The position numbers and the translations under genes are program-made. From Mayfieldus sp038317345 (GTDB lineage: Bacteria > Actinomycetota > Thermoleophilia > Solirubrobacterales > 70-9), in NCBI GenBank assembly GCA_038317345.1, contig JBBQBH010000063.1:1-14323 (forward strand): DNA of 14,323 nucleotides, in the 5' to 3' direction. Shown here piece by piece: positions 6,438 to 11,957 of this stretch. Every line of letters starts with the position of its first letter. The first letter of the stretch is position 1. A model generated the notes under the pieces. That model was not told the origin of the DNA, did not search any database, and saw nothing but the letters and a program-made list of their open reading frames with translations.

Positions 6438-6921
6438 ACGGCGCCCTAGGGTGCAGGCGCAAAGGGCCGTGCCCAAGTCGCGGGCTCCGGTTGAGCCGGG
6501 GGTCAGGCGCACGGCCCGGGACGAGCGGCCGCAGCCGCTCTGGGGCTCCTTCCCGCTCACCGAGCTGACCGTGCTGGTGGGCCTGATCATGCTGATCGTC
6601 GGCTTCGCGACCGGCAGCTTCGCTGGCACGCTGATGGTCGCGGTCGGCATCACGCTCGCCTCGCTGGGGGGCTTGGAGCTCGCGATCCGCGAGCATTTCA
6701 CGGGTTACCGCTCGCACAGCGTGCTGCTGGCGCTCGCCTGCGCGATGTTCGCCGCGGCGCTGCTCTACGCCCTCGCGGCGGTGGTCTTCGGCTCCGTCAT
6801 CCCGTTAATACCGGTCGCCGTCGGTGTCGTCGTCTTTGTTCCCGCGTTGATCGCATTGCGCAACGCGTTCAAGCGGGCCTCGGGTGGGCTCTCGTTCCGG
6901 ATCGGCCCCCTGCGGGGGTGA
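6412..6921 (+). CDS. Small four-helix integral membrane protein
   Basis: 169 residues from ATG-6412. The first ~45 are strongly basic (MAKSRKRRKRRPRVQAQR...), a cytoplasmic tail by the positive-inside rule. Four hydrophobic helices follow at about 51-67, 72-90, 104-126 and 128-149, in two tight hairpins joined by the loop REHFTGYRSHS. The end is RASGGLSFRIGPLRG. No catalytic motif is visible and I do not recognise the family, so function is unassigned. It overlaps the preceding gene by 26 bases in another frame, so the two are probably co-transcribed. The basic tail could touch nucleic acid or anionic lipid head groups, but nothing in the sequence proves it. Confidence 0.6.
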   Translation: MAKSRKRRKRRPRVQAQRAVPKSRAPVEPGVRRTARDERPQPLWGSFPLTELTVLVGLIMLIVGFATGSFAGTLMVAVGITLASLGGLELAIREHFTGYRSHSVLLALACAMFAAALLYALAAVVFGSVIPLIPVAVGVVVFVPALIALRNAFKRASGGLSFRIGPLRG

Positions 6922-6952
6922 CTCGAGGTCGAGGGCGCGAGAACCGAGCAGG

Positions 6953-7030
6953 TCGGCGGAGGCAAGCGGTGCGGCCACGCCAGCACACTGAGATCGTGCC
7001 TAAGCGAGACGTTCGGCTTGCCTCCGCCGA
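6953..7030. terminator. 15-bp inverted repeat with 48-nt loop between convergent genes
   Basis: TCGGCGGAGGCAAGC (6953-6967) is perfectly complementary to GCTTGCCTCCGCCGA (7016-7030). It fills most of the 131-base gap between the plus-strand membrane protein gene and the minus-strand IHF-like gene. No T-tract follows on either strand. It may end or insulate transcription from both sides, or be a relic of a small inverted-repeat element. Confidence 0.45.
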
Positions 7031-7035
7031 GATGC

Positions 7036-7069
7036 GGCGGTTCGCACCGCCCTTAGACGGCCAGGGCGG
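7036..7069 (-). terminator. GC-rich stem over the stop codon of the IHF-like gene
   Basis: CCGCCCT (7047-7053) pairs with AGGGCGG (7063-7069). A competing stem GGCGG (7036-7040) / CCGCC (7047-7051) shares one arm. The stop codon is at 7053-7055. There is no T-run, so this is at best a weak or factor-assisted terminator. Confidence 0.3.
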
Positions 7070-7412
7070 CTGGGTGGCCGGCCTTTGCCTCCAACTCGCC
7101 GGAGACCAGCTGGCGCTGGCGCGAGGTCAGCGTTCCCAATCGCTTGTTCTCTGAAAGGGCCAGGGCGAGGAGGAACTTGCGTGACCGGGTGCGACCCCAG
7201 CGCCGTTGGCTGGTCAACAGCTCGGCCAGGGTCATGCTCTCGGTCTCCCAGGGACAATCCCGGACGACCTCGGCGGCGGCGACTTCGCCGCCGGCGATGC
7301 TGCGCTTCAGGGCAGCTCGGGCTAGGCGAACCCGATTTGCGTGCTCCAGGGCCTGCATGTGTTGCGGCCGCTGGGAGGAAACAGGGGCACGGGCGATCGT
7401 TGCAGCGTTCAC
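7053..7412 (-). CDS. Actinobacterial (mIHF-type) integration host factor-like H2TH DNA-binding protein
   Basis: 119 residues. The pattern follows mycobacterial IHF: an N-terminal helix ANRVRLARAALKRSIAGGEV, a helix-turn segment AAAEVVRDCPWETESMTLAELLTSQRRWG, the helix-two-turn-helix segment RTRSRKFLLALALSENKRL and the closing GTLTSRQRQLVSGELEA. It compares position by position with mIHF (RARAELK...SALLEALPKVGKVKAQEIM...RRLRGLGDRQRKALLEKF). mIHF is a nucleoid protein that bends or stiffens DNA and affects transcription and phage integration. This copy carries an N-terminal extension (MNAATIARAPVSSQRPQHMQ) and a longer tail, so it may be a paralogue rather than the housekeeping copy. GTG-7412 was chosen because GGGAGGAG lies four bases before it on the minus strand. 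The gene has its own promoter candidate and a leader of about 125 nt. Confidence 0.72.
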   Translation of the reverse strand: MNAATIARAPVSSQRPQHMQALEHANRVRLARAALKRSIAGGEVAAAEVVRDCPWETESMTLAELLTSQRRWGRTRSRKFLLALALSENKRLGTLTSRQRQLVSGELEAKAGHPAALAV

Positions 7413-7728
7413 AAGACTCCTCCCTTCAAAGGGGATGGTTTGAGGTCTCTCTCCGCGCCGCCCCCCCGGCGTTCTTGCCTGGGCGTTTGAAATGACTGGG
7501 GTGCAAGTCCTTCGCGCTCCTGCCCCGGTGTGCGGCGCCGGCGCAAACTACGTGCTGGCGACCCCGGCCGTCAACCCGTATCGCCCCCGCTCACCCCGAG
7601 TCGTTCGCTAAGAGCATGCTTTTCGTCGGCGCTCGGAGTTAGTCCATTTCTGGACAAGCCGAAACTACCCATACCGGGGGATACCGGAGGGCTCCGGCCT
7701 CCAACTTTTGTCTACCCCGAGGGTCGAT
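7413..7728. other. Non-coding stretch with several short hairpins
   Basis: About 315 bases with no convincing gene. The part up to ~7575 is the promoter and leader of the IHF-like gene. Further right are GTCCA-TTTC-TGGAC (7642-7655) and CCGGA-GGGC-TCCGG (7684-7697); the latter has an alternative GGAGG/CCTCC pairing (7686-7702) followed by TTTT (7706-7709) on the plus strand. This hairpin lies 30-45 bases past the stop of the oxoamine synthase gene and may help end its transcription. A 39-codon plus-strand frame at 7492-7611 has no ribosome site and overlaps the opposite-strand promoter. Confidence 0.5.
7545..7574 (-). promoter_or_regulatory. Sigma-A-like promoter for the IHF-like gene
   Basis: On the minus strand TTGACG (7574-7569), an 18-base spacer and TAGTTT (7550-7545) form a good -35/-10 pair. 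Transcription would begin near 7538 and leave about 125 nt before GTG-7412. That leader holds a partial stem pairing GGGG and CCCC around 7495-7530. Confidence 0.5.
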
Positions 7729-8985
7729 TTAGACCCGCGGCAGCTCGGGGAAGTCGGCGATCACCCGGGCGATCGTCCCCAGGGCGCCGTCGAGGTGCTC
7801 CGGTTCATGGGTCGCCATCAGGCTGGTTCGCAGCAGGGCGCCGCCGGGTGGAACGGCGGGGTGGATCGCGACGTTGGTGTAGACGCCGGCGTCGAACAGC
7901 GCTTTCCAGAGCAGCACCGCCTGCCAGTCATCGCCGACCATCACCGGAACCACAGGCGTGGTGACGACTCTGCCGTCGGGCAACGTCCCCGGGTCGACCA
8001 CCTTCAACCCCAGGTGGCGCAGGCCCTCCCGCAGGTACTCCGCGTTGGCGAGCAACTTCTCGAACAACGGTGGCCCGTCCGAGCGGATGACCCGAAGCGC
8101 AGCCAGCGCCGCGCCGACCGCCGCGGGCACGCCCGAGGCGCTGAAGATGAACGAGCGCGAGGCGATCCGCAGGTACTCGACCACGTCCGCCGGTCCAGCG
8201 ATGAAGCCGCCGCAGGAGGCGAGGCTCTTGGAGAAGGTGCCCATCCGCAGGTCGACCTCCTCCTCGAGCCCAAACAGTTCGCAGGCCCCGGCGCCGCGGG
8301 CCCCCAACACCCCAACCCCGTGCGCCTCGTCGACCATCAGGCGAGCTCCGTATTGCTTGCACAGCTCGACGATCGCCGGCAGATCGCAAACGTCGCCCTC
8401 CATCGAGAAGACGCCGTCGACGACGACCAGAACCCCGCCGCCGTCAACTGCGGCACGTTCGAGCATCGTCTCCAGCTTGTCCATGCGGTTGTGGCGGAAG
8501 GGGCGCAGGCGGGCGCCGGATAGGCGGCATCCGTCGAGGATCGAAGCATGGTCGCCGGAGTCGCAGATCACCGTGTCTCCGGGCTCGAGGATCGTCCCGA
8601 TGCAGCCGAGGTTGGCCTGGTAGCCGGTGGTGGAGACGATCGCGTCCTCGGTCCCCATCCAGTCCGCGAGCTCGCTCTCGAGCTCCAGGTGCAGGGGCGT
8701 GGTGCCGTTCAGCAGCCGCGAGCCGGTCAATCCCGTCCCATAGGTCTCCAGCGCATCGCGCGCCGCCTGCTTTACCCGCGGATCACCGGTCAACCCGAGG
8801 TAGTTGTTGGACCCGAGCATGATCGTCTCGCGGCCCTCCATCTCGACCACCGGCCCGGCCGCCGACTCCAGCAACCGGAAGTAGGGCAGCAGATCGTTCT
8901 CCTTCGCCGCCTCGAGCTGCTCGAGCCGGTCGTGGCTGCGCGCCTTCTCGAAGACGTCGACCGGCGCTCGGCTCGTCTCCGCCAT
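7729..8985 (-). CDS. Alpha-oxoamine synthase (serine palmitoyltransferase / KBL / BioF family), PLP-dependent
   Basis: 418 residues, soluble, fold-type I PLP enzyme that condenses an amino acid with an acyl-CoA or acyl-ACP. Visible landmarks: MLGSNNYLGL (56-65), TYGTGLTGSRLLNGTTPLHLELE (81-103), STTGYQANLG (118-127), the PLP-stacking DHAS with H146, MVDEAHGVGVLG with D219 and H222, and GTFSKSLASCGG with the Schiff-base lysine K253. The family includes serine palmitoyltransferase, 2-amino-3-ketobutyrate CoA ligase and 8-amino-7-oxononanoate synthase, and sequence alone does not separate them safely. No biotin or threonine-degradation gene is nearby. Instead a long GNAT-type acyltransferase gene is divergent, which makes a sphingoid-base role worth considering. 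The start is ATG-8985, with CAGACT seven bases upstream and no Shine-Dalgarno, suggesting a leaderless message. Confidence 0.85.
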   Translation of the reverse strand: MAETSRAPVDVFEKARSHDRLEQLEAAKENDLLPYFRLLESAAGPVVEMEGRETIMLGSNNYLGLTGDPRVKQAARDALETYGTGLTGSRLLNGTTPLHLELESELADWMGTEDAIVSTTGYQANLGCIGTILEPGDTVICDSGDHASILDGCRLSGARLRPFRHNRMDKLETMLERAAVDGGGVLVVVDGVFSMEGDVCDLPAIVELCKQYGARLMVDEAHGVGVLGARGAGACELFGLEEEVDLRMGTFSKSLASCGGFIAGPADVVEYLRIASRSFIFSASGVPAAVGAALAALRVIRSDGPPLFEKLLANAEYLREGLRHLGLKVVDPGTLPDGRVVTTPVVPVMVGDDWQAVLLWKALFDAGVYTNVAIHPAVPPGGALLRTSLMATHEPEHLDGALGTIARVIADFPELPRV

Positions 8986-8992
8986 AGGGGGA

Positions 8993-8998
8993 AGTCTG
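8993..8998 (-). promoter_or_regulatory. -10-like box CAGACT before the oxoamine synthase gene
   Basis: On the minus strand CAGACT ends seven bases before ATG-8985, and only CCCCC-type sequence lies between. It differs in one base from TAGACT, which stands seven bases before ATG-10423. This is compatible with a leaderless start; no -35 was seen. Confidence 0.3.
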
Positions 8999-9009
8999 GC
9001 AGTAATGGG

Positions 9010-9106
9010 TTGCTAGTCGCTAGTCGCTAGCTGCTCGGGGTCCAGGATGTGGCCCGGATTCAATCCTCGAGCGACGAGAGACGAGCGACGAGCGACTAGC
9101 GACACT
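9010..9106. repeat. Heptamer hairpin element H1, copy A
   Basis: The left arm (9010-9037) is made of 7-base units related to GTCGCTA. The right arm (9068-9106) is five such units in reverse complement (GAGCGAC, GAGAGAC, GACTAGCGAC types). The arms can pair over most of their length, giving a long imperfect hairpin around a 30-base centre that itself holds AGGAT...ATCCT. It occupies the space between the divergent oxoamine synthase and GNAT genes. Copy B is at 10262-10349. Confidence 0.8.
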
Positions 9107-9110
9107 CCTA

Positions 9111-9116
9111 TACGTT
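9111..9116 (+). promoter_or_regulatory. -10-like box TACGTT before the GNAT gene
   Basis: TACGTT (overlapping TATACG at 9109-9114) ends six bases before ATG-9123, and no Shine-Dalgarno is present. The box starts five bases after the right arm of hairpin element H1 copy A. It fits a leaderless transcript. Confidence 0.4.
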
Positions 9117-9122
9117 CCGCCC

Positions 9123-10259
9123 ATGTCGCTCACCATCAAGCCCGTCAAGACCAAGCGCGATCTGAAGCGCTTCGTAAAGGTCCCCTTCCGCCTCCACCGC
9201 GACCAGCGGCACTGGGTTGCGCCGCTGATCTTCGAGCGCATGCAGTTCCTGGATCGCTCTCGCAACCCGTTCTTCGAGCACGCCGAGGCGGAGTTCTTCA
9301 TCGCCGAGCGCGACGGCGAGCCGGTCGGCCGCATCACGGCCCAGGTGGACCAGCGCTGGGACGAGTTTCAGGGCGGCAGCGACGGCATGTTCGGCTTCTT
9401 CCAGACCGCGAACGATCCGGCGGTGGCGGCGGCGCTGCTCGACGCGGCGTCCGAGTGGGTTGCCGCTCACGGGCGCGACCGGGTGCTCGGGCCGATGGAC
9501 TTCACCACCAACGATGAGGTCGGGCTGCTGGTCGAGGGTTATGAGCTACAGCCGATGATTCTTCAGCCCTGGCACCCGCCGTATTACCGCGAGCTGATCG
9601 AGGGTCGCGGCTTCACCAAGACGATGGACCTCTGGATGTGGTGGCTGGCTCTGGGGGAGCAGATGTACGACGAGGGGAGTTTCCACCCCGCGATTCACGC
9701 TGCCGCGGAGAAGGTGACCAGCGAGCACGGGATCACGATCCGCAACATGAACAAGCGCGACCTCAAGAACGAGATCACCCGTTTCATGGAGGTCTACAAC
9801 GAGGCATGGGGCCACAATTGGGGCTTCGTCCCGGTCACCGAGGATGAGGTCACCTTCCAGGCCAAGAACCTCAAGCAGGTGATCGACGAGCGCTGGACCT
9901 TCATCGCCGAGCGCGATGGTGAGGTGCTGGGGGCGGCGCTCACGCTCCCGGACATAAACCAGGCGCTCGCGAAGCTGAACGGCCGCCTGCTGCCCTTCGG
10001 CTGGCTACGCTTTCTGCTCGCCAAGCGCAAGATCGACAACGTGCGCGTGTTCGCACTCGGCGTCAAGCCCGAGTACCAGCACACCGGAATCGCCGCCGCC
10101 TTCTACATAAAGCATCTCGAGGAGGCCGACCCCGACGCGGTCTACGGAGGTGAGACCGGCTGGATCCTCGAGACCAACGAGCCGATGAACCGGGCGATGG
10201 AGGGGATGGGGGGAAAGGTGGTCAAGAAGTATCGGCTGTATGAGAAGTCGCTGGTCTAA
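9123..10259 (+). CDS. Long double-GNAT N-acyltransferase-like protein
   Basis: 378 residues, cytoplasmic. It belongs to a widespread group of long GNAT-like proteins recognisable from PFRLHRDQRHWVAPL, DRSRNPFFEHAEAEFFIAERDG, GFFQTANDP, GPMDFTTNDEVGLLVEG and HPPYYRELIEGRGF. The C-terminal half has an acyl-CoA binding signature, VRVFALGVKPEYQHTGIAAAF, with Q319-H-T-G-I-A324 in the Q/R-x-x-G-x-G/A position. FIAERDGEPVG (59-69) and FIAERDGEVLG (270-280) repeat each other, so the protein seems built from two GNAT halves, the first probably structural. Members of this broad group are mostly uncharacterised. Since it is divergent from an oxoamine synthase, N-acylation of its amino product (a ceramide-synthase-like step) is a testable idea. 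ATG-9123 has no Shine-Dalgarno but a TACGTT box six bases upstream. Confidence 0.8.
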   Translation: MSLTIKPVKTKRDLKRFVKVPFRLHRDQRHWVAPLIFERMQFLDRSRNPFFEHAEAEFFIAERDGEPVGRITAQVDQRWDEFQGGSDGMFGFFQTANDPAVAAALLDAASEWVAAHGRDRVLGPMDFTTNDEVGLLVEGYELQPMILQPWHPPYYRELIEGRGFTKTMDLWMWWLALGEQMYDEGSFHPAIHAAAEKVTSEHGITIRNMNKRDLKNEITRFMEVYNEAWGHNWGFVPVTEDEVTFQAKNLKQVIDERWTFIAERDGEVLGAALTLPDINQALAKLNGRLLPFGWLRFLLAKRKIDNVRVFALGVKPEYQHTGIAAAFYIKHLEEADPDAVYGGETGWILETNEPMNRAMEGMGGKVVKKYRLYEKSLV

Positions 10260-10261
10260 AA

Positions 10262-10349
10262 GTCGCTAGTCGCTAGTCGCTAGTCGCTCGAGAGTTCGCC
10301 CTCGGCCTGGGCTCGAACCCCGGGCGACTAGAGACGAGAGACGAGCGAC
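10262..10349. repeat. Heptamer hairpin element H1, copy B
   Basis: The left arm is three GTCGCTA units and one GTCGCTC (10262-10289), starting two bases after the GNAT stop codon. The right arm is four 7-base units in reverse complement (10322-10349: GGGCGAC, TAGAGAC, GAGAGAC, GAGCGAC). Arms of 28 bases pair imperfectly around a 32-base centre, which differs from that of copy A. The last GNAT codons (AAG TCG CTG GTC TAA) already resemble the unit. Confidence 0.8.
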
Positions 10350-10409
10350 TTATTTCGCAACTTGCGTCGATTGAACCGCGTGCCTCTCTGCCACCGCCGC
10401 ATCCGCTTC

Positions 10410-10415
10410 TAGACT
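10410..10415 (+). promoter_or_regulatory. -10-like box TAGACT before the small Ala-rich protein gene
   Basis: TAGACT ends seven bases before ATG-10423 with only GCCGGCC between and no Shine-Dalgarno. This suggests a leaderless transcript carrying the small protein and the coupled DNA glycosylase. Confidence 0.45.
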
Positions 10416-10422
10416 GCCGGCC

Positions 10423-10728
10423 ATGCAGGAACTAGAGGGAGAGGTAATCGCCGAGGAGGACGGCGCGCCGGCCGCGGAAGACTCGGTGCGGCCGCTGCCG
10501 ATGCGCTACGAGCCCTCGGTCCCAGCGCTGCGCGAGGTCGGCACCGCCGCGATCGCCGCCGCCGGCGGAGCGCTGGCCGGAGTCGCGACGGTGGCCGCGG
10601 TACGCGCGGTCAGCAGTTCGAGCACGCGCAAGCGCCCCCAGCGGCGCCTAGTGCGCCGCCCTGATCGCCAGAACGTGGTCGCCAGCCGCTCCTTCTTGAT
10701 TGACGTTCATCTGCTCGGCAACAAGTGA
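10423..10728 (+). CDS. Small uncharacterised Ala-rich protein with one hydrophobic segment
   Basis: 101 residues. The first 25 are acidic (MQELEGEVIAEEDGAPAAED), then VRPLPMRYEPSVPALREVG leads into a small-residue hydrophobic stretch GTAAIAAAGGALAGVATVAAV (about 40-60) that could be a weak membrane helix. A basic segment, SSSTRKRPQRRLVRRPDRQN, and the hydrophobic end SRSFLIDVHLLGNK follow. I do not recognise the family. Its stop overlaps the start of the glycosylase gene (GTGA), so the two are translationally coupled and probably belong to one operon. Nothing visible links it to DNA repair apart from that coupling. Confidence 0.6.
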   Translation: MQELEGEVIAEEDGAPAAEDSVRPLPMRYEPSVPALREVGTAAIAAAGGALAGVATVAAVRAVSSSSTRKRPQRRLVRRPDRQNVVASRSFLIDVHLLGNK

Positions 10729-11702
10729 GCACCCCACTAGCTGCTGCCGGCGTCGAGCCGCTGACGGTCGAGGTGCGCCCGCCCTGGCCGTTCAAGTTGC
10801 CCCGCGGCAGCGGAGGCGACGCCACGGCGGCGACTCGAGCGGGGGTCCTCTGCCGACTGCTGCATGTCGATCGACGGCCGGTGCTGGTGCGGGCCTGGCA
10901 GTCGCAGCGGCAGCGTGTCTTTCTGCGCGCCGAGGCGCTGACGCCGGAAGCGGTCGTCTATCCGGCCCTCGCAGGCCAGCCTGAGGAGGCGCAGGCCGCC
11001 GGCCCGGAGCAGCTCGAGCTGGCGATCGAGCGGATGCGCTTTGCGATCGGCGTCGACGACGACTACTCCGAGTTCCACGCCCGCTTTCGCGACGACCCGC
11101 TGCTTCGCCGCCTGATCCGGCGCTTCCCCGACTTGCGCCCGCGCCGCCGCCCATGGCCCTGGGAAGCGCTGGCCTGGGCGGTGACCAAGCAGCTGATCGG
11201 CTCGCCGCGGGCGGCGGCGATCCAGCGGCGGATCGTGCGCCGCTGGGGCCCGCGCATCGGCGATGGGCGGGCGGCGCTCGGTGACGTGCCGGCCGCCGGT
11301 GTGATCGCCGGCAGGGCGCCGGCGGAGCTCGAGGCGATCGACCTATCGGGCGGGCGGGCCGTGGCCCTGCGGCGGATCGCCGGCGAGGTTGTCGCCGGGC
11401 GTTGCACTCCGTCGGATCCGTCCTCCGATGTTCGCCTTCAGACCGTCGCGGGGATCGGCCCCTGGACCGTGCAATGCCTCGGTCTCTACGGACGGGGCGA
11501 TCTCGATTCGCTGCCCGCAGGGGATCTCGGCTACCTGAAGCTCGTCGGACACCTGGAGGGCAACGGCCGCCGCGCCACGGTCGAGGAGGTGGAGCAGTTC
11601 TACGCTCCCTACGCGCCGTTTCGCGGCCTTGCGGGCGAGTTCACGCTGCGTGGCCTGCACGGCCGGGTCACCCAAGGCCCGCCGCTGCGACTGGCCGCCT
11701 GA
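10725..11702 (+). CDS. AlkA-like DNA-3-methyladenine glycosylase (HhH-GPD superfamily)
   Basis: 325 residues, a base-excision repair enzyme removing alkylated purines from DNA. The N-terminal ~100 residues (EVRPPWPFKLPRGSGGD..., HVDRRPVLVRAWQS) fit the beta-domain found before the helical core in AlkA. The helical part carries WEALAWAVTKQLIGSPRAAAIQRRIV (146-171), a glycosylase-core segment. The helix-hairpin-helix with Gly/Pro loop is LQTVAGIGPWTVQCLGLYG (238-256), followed by the catalytic aspartate at D267 in DSLPAGDLGYLKLVG, matching the AlkA position F-P-A-x-D. The GTG-10725 start overlaps the previous stop by four bases. Motifs are intact, so an active enzyme is likely. Substrate range cannot be read from the sequence. 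Confidence 0.85.
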   Translation: MSTPLAAAGVEPLTVEVRPPWPFKLPRGSGGDATAATRAGVLCRLLHVDRRPVLVRAWQSQRQRVFLRAEALTPEAVVYPALAGQPEEAQAAGPEQLELAIERMRFAIGVDDDYSEFHARFRDDPLLRRLIRRFPDLRPRRRPWPWEALAWAVTKQLIGSPRAAAIQRRIVRRWGPRIGDGRAALGDVPAAGVIAGRAPAELEAIDLSGGRAVALRRIAGEVVAGRCTPSDPSSDVRLQTVAGIGPWTVQCLGLYGRGDLDSLPAGDLGYLKLVGHLEGNGRRATVEEVEQFYAPYAPFRGLAGEFTLRGLHGRVTQGPPLRLAA

Positions 11703-11813
11703 CGCCGCAGCGAGCACCGCGGCGGGCGCCGCACCCGTGCAATCTGCCTCCCAGGCGACCGGAAACGGCGACGAACATGCGGCCAGCCAGGCGTCAAGCG
11801 ACCCGATCGACGG

Positions 11814-11880
11814 TCGATACCCACTTTTAGAACGGATTTACGCAGTTTGCGTGGAAAGACCTGATTCGGAAGTGGGTCGA
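11814..11880 (+). promoter_or_regulatory. Structured, AT-richer leader region before the cyclic-di-GMP gene
   Basis: TCGA-TA-CCCACTT (11814-11826) pairs with AAGTGGG-TCGA (11870-11880), enclosing 43 bases that contain ACGCA-GTT-TGCGT (11840-11852). The tract is visibly less GC-rich than the flanking genes. It does not match the cyclic-di-GMP-I riboswitch core that I know. It may be an RNA leader, or DNA sites within the promoter region. The rest of the 255-base gap after the glycosylase gene holds only a weak GCCGC/GCGGC stem near 11704-11723. Confidence 0.35.
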
Positions 11881-11900
11881 TTCCAACACCTCGGATTCCC

Positions 11901-11932
11901 CAGCGACGCCTCTGAGATCAGAGGGGTCGCTG
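11901..11932. promoter_or_regulatory. 32-bp near-perfect palindrome upstream of the cyclic-di-GMP gene
   Basis: CAGCGAC-G-CCTCTGA-GA-TCAGAGG-G-GTCGCTG is symmetric except for one G/G position per arm and the central GA. It lies 25 bases before ATG-11958 and just before the Shine-Dalgarno GAGGAGGT (11943-11950). It could be an operator for a dimeric regulator or an RNA hairpin controlling the start. Confidence 0.5.
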
Positions 11933-11957
11933 CGCTGCCCTCGAGGAGGTTGGGCCG

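Noticed and set aside
7490..7545. Cobalamin-riboswitch-like string (GGGGTGCAAGTCC...CTCCTGCCCC) on the plus strand
   Set aside because: It resembles parts of the B12 riboswitch core but lacks the rest of the box and has no downstream plus-strand gene. It also overlaps the minus-strand leader of the IHF-like gene.
7492..7611. Small 39-codon plus-strand frame beginning MTGVQVLRAPAP
   Set aside because: No ribosome site, it overlaps an opposite-strand promoter, and the composition is unconvincing. The start resembles translated sequencing-adapter peptides only by chance; the DNA differs.
9010..9106. CRISPR-like array from the repeated GTCGCTA units
   Set aside because: Units are 7 bp, contiguous and arranged as inverted arms with no spacers, so it is a palindromic element rather than CRISPR.
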